DNA of 64,000 bases from JAMLIN01 sp964476625 (GCA_964476625.1 CAYZBJ010000002.1:1-64000), one strand, 5' to 3'; positions 8,765 to 17,963 are shown, numbered from the stretch's first letter. Program-made: numbers and translations. Notes: generated by a model from the sequence alone, not told the origin.

Positions 8765-10872
8765 ACGCGCCGGCGCCGGCGCCGCGCTGGCCGGCCTTGC
8801 GCGACGACCTGCAGCTGTTCCAGGCCGCCCCCAATCGCGACGGCTCGCCCGCCTGGATGATCCAGGACCCGGTGGGCAACCGTTTCTTCCGGATCGGCTG
8901 GGTCGAATTCGAGGTGCTCTCGCGCTGGTCGCTGGGCGACCCGGTGCGCATCGCGGCGTCGATCACTACCGACACCCCGCTCGCGATCGATGCCGACGAT
9001 GTGGTGCAGACGGTGGAATTCCTGCGCCAGCAGCAGTTGCTGCGGGTACGCGACCCGCAGGGGGTGGCGCTGCTCGAGGCGATCGCGCGGCAGGCCAGCC
9101 CGGCGCGCTGGAAATGGCTGCTCCACAACTACCTGTTCATCCGGATCCCGCTGCTGCGGCCGCAGCGCTTCCTCGGCTGGCTCGCGCCGAAGCTGGGCTT
9201 TCTCTACACCCGCGCCTGCGCGATCGCGGTCCTCGCGGCGACGATCCTCGGGCTGCTGCTCACGACGCGCCAGTGGGACGTGTTCGTCCACACCTTCACC
9301 GACGTCATGAGCCCGGCGGGCATCATCGGCTTCGCGCTCGCGTTGCTGTTCGCCAAGAGCCTGCATGAACTCGGCCACGCGGTGACCGCGACCCGGCTCG
9401 GCGTACGGGTCGCGCACATGGGCGTCGCCTTCCTCGTGCTCTGGCCGATGCTCTATACCGATACCGGCGAATCCTGGAAGCTGGCCGATCGTCGCGACCG
9501 GTTCCGCATCGCCGCCGCCGGCATGGCGGTCGAGTTCGCCCTGGCCGGGCTCGCGACGCTCGCCTGGAGCCTCGCCGACGACGGCGCCCTGCGCTCGGCG
9601 CTGTTCTTTCTCGCGACGACGAGCTGGGTCCTCACCCTGGCCATCAATGCCAGCCCCTTCATGCGCTTCGACGGCTACTTCCTGCTGTCGGACGCCCTCG
9701 ACCTGCCGAACCTGCATGCCCGCAGCTTTGCGCTCGCGCGGGCCATGCTGCGGCGCCGGGTCCTCGGCCTGCGCGAGCCCGATCCGGAGGTCTTCGAGCC
9801 GGGCCTGCGCCGCTTCCTGATCGGTTTCGCCTTCACCACCTGGATCTACCGCCTGGTGGTCTTCGTCGGCATCGCGCTGGCGGTCTACCACGTCTTCTTC
9901 AAGGCGCTCGGCCTGTTCCTGTTCGCCGTCGAGATCGCCTGGTTCGTCCTGCGTCCCCTGTGGTCCGAACTCGGCGTCTGGTACGGGCGGCGCGGCGAGG
10001 TGGGGCGGGTCCGCGGATTCATGCTGCTCCTCGTGCTCGCCGCGGTCTTCGCGCTGCTGGCCCTGCCATGGCGCAGTTCGGTGCGCGCCGAAGCCTGGCT
10101 GCACTCGGCGCAACAGCAACGCCTGTACAGCCCCTTCGCCGCGCGCGTCGTCGAACTGCCGATCGAAGGCCCGGTCGATGCCGGCGTCCGCCTCGCGCTG
10201 CTCGATTCGCCCGATACCCGCAGTCGCGCCGACCAGGCCGGCATTCTCGCGGCGGCGCTGGCCTTGCAACGCGACCAGAGCGTCGGCAGCCGGGTCGATG
10301 CCGCCGAGCGCTCCAACCGGCTCGGCGAGCAACTGGCGCGCCAGCTCGCCGAGCTCGGCGCCGAGCGCGGCGAGCTCGCGCGCCTCGCGCTGGTGGCCGA
10401 TTTCGATGGCAGGGTGGTCGACCTCGACCGCGAGCTGCGCCCCGGGGGATGGGTGTCGGCGAACCAGCCGATCGCGATGGTGATCGATCCCGACGCCTGG
10501 GTGGTCGATGCGATGGTCGGGCAACGCGACCTCGATCGGCTGCGCATCGGTGCGCCGGCGCGCTTCTACCGGCGCGGCGACTGGGAGGTCCTCGAGGGCG
10601 AGGTGGTCGCGATCGATTCGGCGCGGGCCCAGCGGCTGCCCGATCCGATGCTCGCCGCCGATCGGGGCGGCCGGGTGCCCGTGCTGCGCGGCGACGATGG
10701 CCGGGAAGTGCCCCGCGATGTGCTCTACCGGGTGCGGATCCGCATCGACGGCGTGCCGTCGCAGATGCGCTCGGGGCTGGGTTCGGTGCGCGTCGAGGGC
10801 GAGGCGCGCAGCCTGCTGGGCGACGCGCTGGTGTCGGCGGCGGCGGTGCTGGTGCGCGAGAGCGGGTTCTAG
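8749..10872 (+). CDS. PqqD-like / M50 membrane metalloprotease / HlyD fusion protein
   Basis: This 707-residue protein overlaps the previous gene by 16 nt. Residues about 15-110 resemble a PqqD-like peptide-recognition wHTH (AWMIQDPVGNRFFRIGWVEF). The membrane part has at least six helices and holds the site-2-protease zinc site: HELGH at 206-210 and the distal Asp in NASPFMRFDG (D308). From about residue 440 a HlyD-type lipoyl/barrel-sandwich, a coiled coil (LGEQLARQLAELGAERGELA) and a beta-barrel follow. The layout recalls putative peptide zinc metalloproteases such as Bacillus YydH, which sit in peptide maturation and export loci. It is the only polytopic inner-membrane component of the operon, and no ATPase accompanies it. 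Confidence 0.85.
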   Translation: MDGVLNAPAPAPRWPALRDDLQLFQAAPNRDGSPAWMIQDPVGNRFFRIGWVEFEVLSRWSLGDPVRIAASITTDTPLAIDADDVVQTVEFLRQQQLLRVRDPQGVALLEAIARQASPARWKWLLHNYLFIRIPLLRPQRFLGWLAPKLGFLYTRACAIAVLAATILGLLLTTRQWDVFVHTFTDVMSPAGIIGFALALLFAKSLHELGHAVTATRLGVRVAHMGVAFLVLWPMLYTDTGESWKLADRRDRFRIAAAGMAVEFALAGLATLAWSLADDGALRSALFFLATTSWVLTLAINASPFMRFDGYFLLSDALDLPNLHARSFALARAMLRRRVLGLREPDPEVFEPGLRRFLIGFAFTTWIYRLVVFVGIALAVYHVFFKALGLFLFAVEIAWFVLRPLWSELGVWYGRRGEVGRVRGFMLLLVLAAVFALLALPWRSSVRAEAWLHSAQQQRLYSPFAARVVELPIEGPVDAGVRLALLDSPDTRSRADQAGILAAALALQRDQSVGSRVDAAERSNRLGEQLARQLAELGAERGELARLALVADFDGRVVDLDRELRPGGWVSANQPIAMVIDPDAWVVDAMVGQRDLDRLRIGAPARFYRRGDWEVLEGEVVAIDSARAQRLPDPMLAADRGGRVPVLRGDDGREVPRDVLYRVRIRIDGVPSQMRSGLGSVRVEGEARSLLGDALVSAAAVLVRESGF

Positions 10873-10891
10873 CAGGCGCTACGCACTCGCG

Positions 10892-11452
10892 CTACTTCAG
10901 TGCGCGCTCCCGCCACCAGTTCGGCGCGGCCGCGGCGAAGTCGCCGCTCTCGTGGAGCCGGTTCGCGATTTCCAGGCCGGGGATGCCGGGCGGCGTCTCG
11001 ACCAGCCAGCGGGTGCCGTTGGCATCGAGCTGCCGTGCGACGGCCAGGCCCTGGTCGGCGAGCAGCCGATCGAGCGAGGCGGCATCGGTCGGGCCGCGGG
11101 TGGTAAGGATCACGCCGCCGGGCAAGGCCCGCTTGACCGCGGGCGAGTCGGCGTCGCGAAACACCGGCGAGTCGGCCGGGGCGTCGGCGGGGGGCGTCGA
11201 GCCGAGGGCCTTGTCGGCGCGCGCTGGCTTCTCGGTGACCACGGCCTTGCCTTCGGCAAAGTCGATGCGCAGGCGATCGTCGACCAGCAACTCGCGGCGC
11301 CGGTCGCCGTCGTACCAGTAGTGCGCGGGGGCCGTCGTCGATGGTGTCGCCACGATCGATGGCTTGGCCAGCGCGGGTTTCGCGGCCGATGGTTCAGCGG
11401 CAAGGGCCGACTGGGTCGGCAGCAGCGCGGCGATGAGCAGGATTCGCAGCAT
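10892..11452 (-). CDS. Exported protein with an S8-propeptide-like C-terminus
   Basis: The 186-residue product starts at ATG 11452, one base after the stop of the subtilase gene, so the two are translationally coupled. A signal peptide (MLRILLIAALLPTQSALAA) precedes a Pro/Ala-rich linker and a segment YWYDGDRRRELLVDDRLRI. The last 70 residues (LDRLLADQGLAVARQLDANG ... ANRLHESGDFAAAAPNWW) resemble fervidolysin-type subtilase propeptides, which end in an A-x-PN motif. The neighbouring subtilase lacks such a propeptide, so I infer that this gene supplies it in trans as a chaperone and inhibitor. It could instead be an unrelated exported protein. Confidence 0.65.
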   Translation of the reverse strand: MLRILLIAALLPTQSALAAEPSAAKPALAKPSIVATPSTTAPAHYWYDGDRRRELLVDDRLRIDFAEGKAVVTEKPARADKALGSTPPADAPADSPVFRDADSPAVKRALPGGVILTTRGPTDAASLDRLLADQGLAVARQLDANGTRWLVETPPGIPGLEIANRLHESGDFAAAAPNWWRERALK

Positions 11453-11453
11453 G

Positions 11454-13064
11454 TCAGCGCCCCCAGATTCGCATTTGCCAGCTCTGGAAGACACCGGCGT
11501 CCTGAGGTGCTAGATCGGCGACCCGCAGCATCCAATTGCCGGAGGCGGGTTCATTCAGGTGGCGGACGCTGCCGAACCGCCAGTCGTTGTAGTCGCCGCA
11601 ATGTATTACCAAGCGATTGCCTCTTGGATTGTCAGGATCCGGAGCTGAGCAGGTTCGCTCTTCAGCAAGTCGGCTTTGAAGGCCGTTCGGGCTGATGAGA
11701 TCAATCTGCAATTCGCCAGAGGAATAATTGTGCTGGGCGGTGAAGCGCACTTCAATGAACTCGATCTCCTGAATGTCGCAACCACTGATCGTGAGCGTGT
11801 CGACGGCTGCCTGAGCGAGGCTGTTGTCGATGATGGGGAGATTTGGATTGCGTACCTCGGACACACAGGATTTCTGTTCGGCGCTGCCGCCGACCGACTG
11901 CCAACCGGGCGCCGCAGCGACCGCAGCCGCTGCATCGACGGTACCGAAGCCGAAGTCCGGGTGATGCCACAGGCCAAAGTTCTCGGTCCAGCCCGCGTCG
12001 GCGGGCGAATTGCGACGGGCCGTGCTGGCGAGGATTCGCGGCACGTCACGCCAGGTCAGGTTCGGGTTCACCTGCAGCATCAGGGCGACGGTTCCCGAGA
12101 CCATGGGGGAACTTGCCGAAGTGCCGGTGAAGTCCGAGACGTAGCGGTTGTTCAGGCCGGTCGTGGTGATTGCGCCATCGCTAACGAAATTGCTCGACGG
12201 AGCGCAGACCAGCACGTTGGCACCGGTCTCGCCATACCAGGGCCGCACGCCGTTGTCGTCGACGGCGCACACGGTGATCTGGCCGCGCTTGTTCACATAG
12301 CCGTCGTAATTCGAGTTATCGCCGAAGTAGCCGCCGTTGCCGGCCGGAAACACGAATATCGAGCCGAGCCCGCCCCGACCCTGGGCGAGCCCCTGGTCGA
12401 TGGCGGTATCGAAGCTGGCGTCGGACGGGAAGAGGGCACCGTAGTCGGGCGAGCCCCAGCTGTTGGCGTAGATCGCGTTGCGGTCGCGCTGATAGCCGAG
12501 CGCGTGGGCGATGTCGGCGTCCATGTTGGTCGAGAGGGGGTTGAGGCCGACCAGCGCGGCCGCCGGCGCTACTCCGGCGCCGCCGATCGCATTGTCGCGG
12601 CGCGCCGCGACGACCCCGGCGACGGCGGTGCCGTGGACGTTGCCGGCGGCGCAGGGCAGGGGATACTCGCTGCCGAAGTGCGTGCCGGGCCGGTAATTGA
12701 AGCTGGCCCCCGGCACGATGTTCGGCAGGAGGTCATCATGGGTGACCTCGATGCCGCTGTCGAGCACGGCGACCCGGACCCCGGCGCCGTCGGCGAGTTG
12801 CCAGGCGTCGGTGATGCGCAGGTCCTCGCCCGGGGTGCCCCCGCTCTGGCCGGTATTCGCGAGATGCCATTGAGTGCCCAGCAGCGGGTCGGTGCCGCTG
12901 CTCGGCGGGCGCGGATCCGTCAGGTAGTAGGCCTGCGTACAACTCGCCTCGTTCAGGCGCGCCGTGCCCGGGGGGCCGCCATTGCCGCCGCCCCCGCAGG
13001 CGGCCAGGAGAAGCGAAGCACAGACGACGGCTGCGGTCGGGAGGCCTTGCGCGACTGGAATCAT
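11454..13064 (-). CDS. Subtilisin-like (S8) lipoprotein protease with C-terminal P domain
   Basis: This 536-residue protease has a lipoprotein signal (lipobox LAAC, Cys23, then a Gly run). About 35 residues later it enters the catalytic domain directly at DPLLGTQWHLANTGQSGG. The triad is visible: Asp102 (VAVLDSGIEVTHDD), His144 (NVHGTAVAG) and Ser316 (FTGTSASSPMVSG), with oxyanion Asn243 (FPAGNGG). Residues about 395-536 match a proprotein-convertase P domain (ELQIDLISPNG ... SGNWMLRVAD). No propeptide lies between the lipobox and the catalytic domain; the next gene encodes a propeptide-like protein. The enzyme should sit lipid-anchored at the outer membrane or periplasmic face. Confidence 0.9.
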   Translation of the reverse strand: MIPVAQGLPTAAVVCASLLLAACGGGGNGGPPGTARLNEASCTQAYYLTDPRPPSSGTDPLLGTQWHLANTGQSGGTPGEDLRITDAWQLADGAGVRVAVLDSGIEVTHDDLLPNIVPGASFNYRPGTHFGSEYPLPCAAGNVHGTAVAGVVAARRDNAIGGAGVAPAAALVGLNPLSTNMDADIAHALGYQRDRNAIYANSWGSPDYGALFPSDASFDTAIDQGLAQGRGGLGSIFVFPAGNGGYFGDNSNYDGYVNKRGQITVCAVDDNGVRPWYGETGANVLVCAPSSNFVSDGAITTTGLNNRYVSDFTGTSASSPMVSGTVALMLQVNPNLTWRDVPRILASTARRNSPADAGWTENFGLWHHPDFGFGTVDAAAAVAAAPGWQSVGGSAEQKSCVSEVRNPNLPIIDNSLAQAAVDTLTISGCDIQEIEFIEVRFTAQHNYSSGELQIDLISPNGLQSRLAEERTCSAPDPDNPRGNRLVIHCGDYNDWRFGSVRHLNEPASGNWMLRVADLAPQDAGVFQSWQMRIWGR

Positions 13065-13339
13065 CTATTCGGGAGCTGTGGCTGGTCCGGATGCGGAAGT
13101 GTAAGGGTTTCCGCGGCTTTGAAGGCGGCTGCTGTCTGCTTCACGCCGCGATCCGGGTCATCGACGCTCGTCGGCACGGAATTCCGGGCGGGGCCGGCGG
13201 GGTCGGAATACCGGCGCGGATTGCTATCATCCCCGCCACGGACGCGCTGATCCTGCCCGCCGTCATCCTCGCCGCGGGCGCGCCGATCGGGCCCGCCTCC
13301 TCATTCCGCCTTCACCTCATCCCGTCCCTGGAACCAGCC
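13065..13339. other. Divergent intergenic region between the S8 protease and pyruvate carboxylase
   Basis: No gene is evident in these 275 nt. A TATCAT at 13225-13230 looks like a -10 element for pyruvate carboxylase, but no convincing -35 precedes it. An upstream in-frame extension of the carboxylase frame exists but lacks carboxylase-like sequence. Confidence 0.4.
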
Positions 13340-16300
13340 ATGCGTCGAATCCAGACCCTGCTAGTGGCCAACCGTTCGGAGATCTCGATTCGCGTCATGC
13401 GCGCCGCGGCCGAGATGGGCATCCGGACCGTCGCGGTGTATTCGCACGAGGATCGCTTCTCGCTGCACCGCTTCAAGGCCGACGAGAGCTACCAGGTGGG
13501 CGACGGCAAGAAGCCGCTGCAGGCCTACCTCGACATCGACGACATCATCCGCGTGGCCCGGCTCGCGAAGGTCGACGCCATCCACCCCGGCTACGGCTTC
13601 TTGTCGGAGAACCCGGATTTCGCCACCGCCTGCGCGAAGGCCGGCATCGTCTTCGTCGGCCCCAGCCCCGAGGTCATGACGACCCTCGGCAACAAGGTGT
13701 CGGCGCGCAACGCCGCCGTCGCCGCCGGGGTGCCCGTGATGCCGGCGACGCCGCCGCTGCCGCACGACATCGAAGCGGCCAAGCAGCTCGCCGCCGGGGT
13801 CGGCTACCCGTTGATGCTCAAGGCGAGCTGGGGCGGCGGCGGACGCGGCATGCGGGTGATCGAGACCGAGGCCGACCTCGTGTCGCAGGTCGAGGTCGCC
13901 CGCCGGGAGGCCGCCGCGGCCTTCGGCAACGACGAGGTCTACCTCGAGAAACTGGTGCGCCGTGCCCGACACGTCGAGGTCCAGTTGCTCGGCGACACCC
14001 ATGGCAACCTGGTGCACCTGTTCGAGCGCGACTGCTCGGTGCAGCGGCGCAACCAGAAGGTGGTCGAGCGCGCCCCGGCGCCTTACCTCGACGATGCGAC
14101 CCGCGCCGCCCTGTGCGATGCCGCGCTCGCCCTCGGGCGGGCGGTCGGCTACAGCCATGCCGGTACCGTCGAGTTCCTGATGGACGCCGACAGTGGCGAG
14201 TTCTACTTCATCGAGGTCAACCCGCGCATCCAGGTCGAGCACACCGTGACCGAGGAGGTCACCGGCATCGATATCGTCAAGGCCCAGCTCTCGATCGCGC
14301 AAGGCGCCCGGATCGGCGCGGCCGACTGCCCGGTGCCGGTGCAGGCGGATATCCGCCTCAATGGCCATGCGCTGCAATGCCGGATCACCACCGAGGATCC
14401 GGAGAACAACTTCACCCCGGACTACGGCCGCATCCAGGCCTATCGCAGCGCCTCGGGCTTCGGGATCCGGCTCGATGGCGGCACCGCGTACTCCGGCGCG
14501 GTGATCACCCCCTACTACGATTCGCTGCTGGTGAAGGTGACGGCCTGGGCGCAGCGCGACGACGAAGCCATCCGTCGCATGGACCGGGCCTTGCGGGAAT
14601 TCCGCATCCGCGGCGTGGCGACCAATCTGCAGTTCGTCGAGAACGTCATCAACCATCCGGACTTCATCGCCGGCCGGATCACCACCCGTTTCATCGACGA
14701 GACGCCGGAGCTGTTTCGCTTCGCCAGGCGGCGCGACCGGGCCTCGCGCCTGTTGCGCTACCTCACCCAGGTGACGGTCAACGGCCACCCCGACATGGCC
14801 GGGCGAGTGGCGCCGGATCTCTCGCACCAGCAGCTCGCCTTGCCCCGGGTCGACCTCGCCGCGCCGGTGCGCCCCGGCAGCCGGGACCGGCTGCGCGAGC
14901 TCGGCCCCGAGAAGTTCGCGCAATGGATGCTCGACGAGCCCCGGGTGCTGCTCACCGACACCACGATGCGCGATGCCCACCAGTCGCTGTTCGCGACCCG
15001 GATGCGGACCATCGACATGGCGCGGGTGGCGCCGTACTACGCGCAGCTGCTGCCCGGCCTGTTCTCGGTCGAGTGCTGGGGCGGGGCGACCTTCGACGTG
15101 GCGATGCGCTTCCTCAAGGAAGACCCCTGGCAGCGCCTCGCGGAGCTGCGCGCGGCCATGCCAAATCTCCTGCTCCAGATGCTGCTTCGCGGCAGCAATG
15201 CGGTCGGCTATACCAACTATGCCGACAACGTCGTGCGGCATTTCGTCGCGCAGGCGGCCAGCAGCGGCATCGACCTGTTCCGCGTCTTCGACTCGCTCAA
15301 CTGGGTCGAGAACATGCGGGTGGCGATCGATGCGGTGCGCGAGTCGGGCGCGCTGTGCGAGGGGGCGATCTGCTACACCGGCGACCTCTTCGACCCGTCG
15401 CGCCCGAAGTACGACCTCGGCTACTACGTCGGCATCGCGAAGCAGTTGCGCGCGGCCGGCGTCAATGTGCTCGGGATCAAGGACATGGNNNNNNNNNNGA
15501 CCCTGAAGGAGGAAACCGGGCTGCCGGTGCACTTCCATACCCACGATACCAGCGGCATCTCCGCCGCATCGGTGCTGGCGGCGATCGCCGGCGGCGCCGA
15601 TGCGGTCGACGGCGCGATGGACGCGATGAGCGGGCTCACCTCCCAGCCCAATCTCAACGCGATCGTCGCCGCGCTCGCCGGCTCGCCGCGCGACCCCGCC
15701 GGCGGCGCCGGCGTGGATTCGGAGGCGATGCGCGAGATCGCCCACTACTGGGAAGGTGTCCGGCGCCTCTATGCGCCCTTCGAATCGGACATCCGCTCGG
15801 GCACCGCCGATGTCTATCGCCACGAGATGCCGGGCGGGCAGTACACGAACCTGCGCGAGCAGGCGCGCTCGATGGGGCTGGACCATCGCTGGCCGGAGGT
15901 CGCCCGGGCCTATGCGGACGTCAACCGGCTCTTCGGCGACATCGTCAAGGTGACGCCGACCTCGAAGGTGGTCGGCGACCTCGCGATCTTCATGGTCGCC
16001 AACGACCTCGATCCGGCGGAGGTGGCCGATCCGGCGCGCGAGATCGCCTTTCCCGAATCGGTGGTGGCGCTGTTTCGCGGCGAACTCGGCTTTCCTCCGG
16101 ACGGCTTCCCCGAGGCGCTGTCGCGCAAGGTGTTGCGGGAAGACCCACCGGCGCCCTACCGGCCGGGCGACCGGATCGCGCCGGTCGATCTCGGCGCGGC
16201 CCGTGTCGAAGCCGAGAAGGCGGCCGAGCGCCAGGTGTCGGACACCGAATTCTGCTCGTACCTGATGTACCCGAAGGTCTTTCGCGAGTACGCCGAGCAT

Positions 16301-16765
16301 CGCCGCAGCTATGGCGATGTCAGCCGCCTGCCGACCCAGGCCTTCTTCTACGGCATGCGCGAGCGCGAGGAGATCGCGGTCGACATCGACCGCGGCAAGG
16401 CCCTCGTGATCCGGATGCAGGGTACCGCGCCGGCCGAGGATGAAGGCGTGGTGCGCGCCTTCTACGAGCTCAACGGCCAGCCGCGTACCTCGCGCGTCGA
16501 GCAGGCCGGGGCGAAGCAGGCGCCGCGGCGGGCCCGCGCCAACCCGGATGATCCCGGCCATGTCGCCGCCCCGATGCCGGGCATGATCGTCACCGTGGCG
16601 GTCAAGCCGGGCCAGCGTGTCGGCGCCGGCGATCCGCTGCTCTCGATCGAGGCGATGAAGATGGAGACGCAGATCCGCGCCGAGCGCGATGGCACCGTGA
16701 AGGCGCTGCATGTGAAGCCGGGCGAGACCGTCGAGGCGCGCGACCTGCTGCTCGAGATCGACTGA
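13340..16765 (+). CDS. pyc: Pyruvate carboxylase, single-chain (contains a 10-N gap)
   Basis: This biotin enzyme carboxylates pyruvate to oxaloacetate in the cytoplasm, replenishing the TCA cycle. ATG 13340 gives MRRIQTLLVANRSEISIR, the standard family start. Domains in order are biotin carboxylase with ATP-grasp (Gly-rich loop SWGGGGRGMRV, FIEVNPRIQVEHTVTEEV), carboxyltransferase (LTDTTMRDAHQSLFATRMR, HFHTHDTSG) and the biotinyl domain with EAMKMET, biotinyl Lys at codon 16658-16660. About 1141 residues is near the usual 1150. Ten N at 15489-15498 fall after GIKDM. The family normally has about 15 residues between that Met and the LKEETG segment and only five codons are present, so roughly 30 nt are missing. 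Confidence 0.95.
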   Translation: MRRIQTLLVANRSEISIRVMRAAAEMGIRTVAVYSHEDRFSLHRFKADESYQVGDGKKPLQAYLDIDDIIRVARLAKVDAIHPGYGFLSENPDFATACAKAGIVFVGPSPEVMTTLGNKVSARNAAVAAGVPVMPATPPLPHDIEAAKQLAAGVGYPLMLKASWGGGGRGMRVIETEADLVSQVEVARREAAAAFGNDEVYLEKLVRRARHVEVQLLGDTHGNLVHLFERDCSVQRRNQKVVERAPAPYLDDATRAALCDAALALGRAVGYSHAGTVEFLMDADSGEFYFIEVNPRIQVEHTVTEEVTGIDIVKAQLSIAQGARIGAADCPVPVQADIRLNGHALQCRITTEDPENNFTPDYGRIQAYRSASGFGIRLDGGTAYSGAVITPYYDSLLVKVTAWAQRDDEAIRRMDRALREFRIRGVATNLQFVENVINHPDFIAGRITTRFIDETPELFRFARRRDRASRLLRYLTQVTVNGHPDMAGRVAPDLSHQQLALPRVDLAAPVRPGSRDRLRELGPEKFAQWMLDEPRVLLTDTTMRDAHQSLFATRMRTIDMARVAPYYAQLLPGLFSVECWGGATFDVAMRFLKEDPWQRLAELRAAMPNLLLQMLLRGSNAVGYTNYADNVVRHFVAQAASSGIDLFRVFDSLNWVENMRVAIDAVRESGALCEGAICYTGDLFDPSRPKYDLGYYVGIAKQLRAAGVNVLGIKDMXXXXTLKEETGLPVHFHTHDTSGISAASVLAAIAGGADAVDGAMDAMSGLTSQPNLNAIVAALAGSPRDPAGGAGVDSEAMREIAHYWEGVRRLYAPFESDIRSGTADVYRHEMPGGQYTNLREQARSMGLDHRWPEVARAYADVNRLFGDIVKVTPTSKVVGDLAIFMVANDLDPAEVADPAREIAFPESVVALFRGELGFPPDGFPEALSRKVLREDPPAPYRPGDRIAPVDLGAARVEAEKAAERQVSDTEFCSYLMYPKVFREYAEHRRSYGDVSRLPTQAFFYGMREREEIAVDIDRGKALVIRMQGTAPAEDEGVVRAFYELNGQPRTSRVEQAGAKQAPRRARANPDDPGHVAAPMPGMIVTVAVKPGQRVGAGDPLLSIEAMKMETQIRAERDGTVKALHVKPGETVEARDLLLEID
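15489..15498. other. Ten-N gap inside pyc
   Basis: A run of exactly ten N keeps the reading frame but not the length. Between GIKDM and LKEETG the conserved AGLLKP helix of the carboxyltransferase domain is missing. The true gap is probably about 40 nt. Confidence 0.85.
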
Positions 16766-16904
16766 TGAAAACCGCAGTGGCCGCGGACAATCAAGTTAAG
16801 TAGAGTAAGTATTTCGTGGCCGAAAGCCCTTCGGCGCGAGCAACGCGAAAGACACGAATGACAAGGGCGTGTCCGACCCGGATCACGCCGACCGGAGGAT
16901 GACC

Positions 16905-17936
16905 ATGCTCAGCAAGTTCATGCGCGTCGGCCTGGTGGGGTTGGCGATCGCGGCGGCCCAGGCGCCGGCGCAGGCGGCCGAGGTCACGCTGCGGCTGCAC
17001 CAGTTCCTGCCGCCGCAGGCGACCATTCCGCGACTGGCGATCAAGCCCTGGGTCGAGAAGGTCGAGAAGGATTCCAACGGCCGCATCGAGATCAAGCAGT
17101 TCCCGGCGATGCAGCTCGGCGGTACGCCCGGTACGCTTTACGACCAGGCCAAGGACGGGGTGGTCGACATCGTCTGGACGGTGCTCGGCTATACGCCGGG
17201 TCGCTTCCCGAAAGCCGAGGTCTTCGACCTGCCGTTCATGGTCACGACTGCCGAGGCCACCTCGCAGGCCTTCCAGGCCTTCTACGAGAAGCATCTCACC
17301 GACGAGTTCAAGCAGGTCAAGGTCCTTGCGGTGCATACCCACGGACCCGGCCTGCTGCACTCCAAGAAGCCCATCGAGAAGCTCGAGGACATGCGCGGCG
17401 TCAAGATTCGCGGCGGTTCGCGGGTCATCAACGACATGCTCGACAAGCTGGGCTCGACGCCGGTCGGCATGCCGGTGACCGCGGTCTCCGAGGCGCTCTC
17501 CAAGGGCGTGATCGACGCCACCACGATCCCCTGGGAGGTGACCGTCGCCTTCAAGGTGCCCGAACTGGTCAAGAACCACACCGGCTTCGCCGGCGGCCAC
17601 GGCCTGTATACCGCGACCTTCGTGTTCGCGATGAACAAGGACAGCTACGAGAAGCTGCCGGCGGACCTGAAGAAGGTGATCGACGACAACTCGGGGATGG
17701 CGCTCGCCGCCGCCTTCGGGCGCGCGATGGACGCCGGCGACAAGGTCGGCCACGGGGTCGCCGAGAAGCTCGGCAACAACATCATCACGCTCGACGACGC
17801 CGAGACCCGGCGCTGGCGGGATGCGGCCCAGCCGGTGATCGACAACTGGGTCAAGTCCGCCGACGCCGCCGGCATCGACGGCACGGTGCTCTACCGCGAT
17901 GCCGTCGGGCTGGTCCAGCAGTACGGCTCGAAGTAG
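16905..17936 (+). CDS. dctP: TRAP transporter solute-binding protein (DctP family)
   Basis: This is the periplasmic receptor of a TRAP (ATP-independent, ion-driven) transporter. I chose ATG 16905 because GGAGG (16894-16898) lies six bases upstream; an ATG at 16899 would touch the ribosome site. A Sec signal (GLVGLAIAAAQAPAQA) is followed by the DctP fold (RLHQFLPPQATIPR, WVEKVEKDSNGRIEIKQFPA, GVKIRGGSRVINDML). The substrate cannot be read from sequence; organic acids are typical for the family. The small and large membrane subunits follow at once. Confidence 0.92.
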   Translation: MLSKFMRVGLVGLAIAAAQAPAQAAEVTLRLHQFLPPQATIPRLAIKPWVEKVEKDSNGRIEIKQFPAMQLGGTPGTLYDQAKDGVVDIVWTVLGYTPGRFPKAEVFDLPFMVTTAEATSQAFQAFYEKHLTDEFKQVKVLAVHTHGPGLLHSKKPIEKLEDMRGVKIRGGSRVINDMLDKLGSTPVGMPVTAVSEALSKGVIDATTIPWEVTVAFKVPELVKNHTGFAGGHGLYTATFVFAMNKDSYEKLPADLKKVIDDNSGMALAAAFGRAMDAGDKVGHGVAEKLGNNIITLDDAETRRWRDAAQPVIDNWVKSADAAGIDGTVLYRDAVGLVQQYGSK

Positions 17937-17963
17937 GCGGATCCGGCAGCGCGGGTTCCGGCC

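Noticed and set aside
1972..10872. Ordinary type I secretion system with RTX adhesin
   Set aside because: There is no ABC ATPase, no RTX nonapeptide and no C-terminal type I signal; an M50 protein takes the inner-membrane place.
8749..10872. PQQ biosynthesis locus because of the PqqD-like domain
   Set aside because: No pqqA, B, C or E gene is present, and the domain is fused to a protease/adaptor.
13361..16711. Long minus-strand open frame opposite pyruvate carboxylase
   Set aside because: Antisense shadow; the plus strand encodes all carboxylase domains in one frame.
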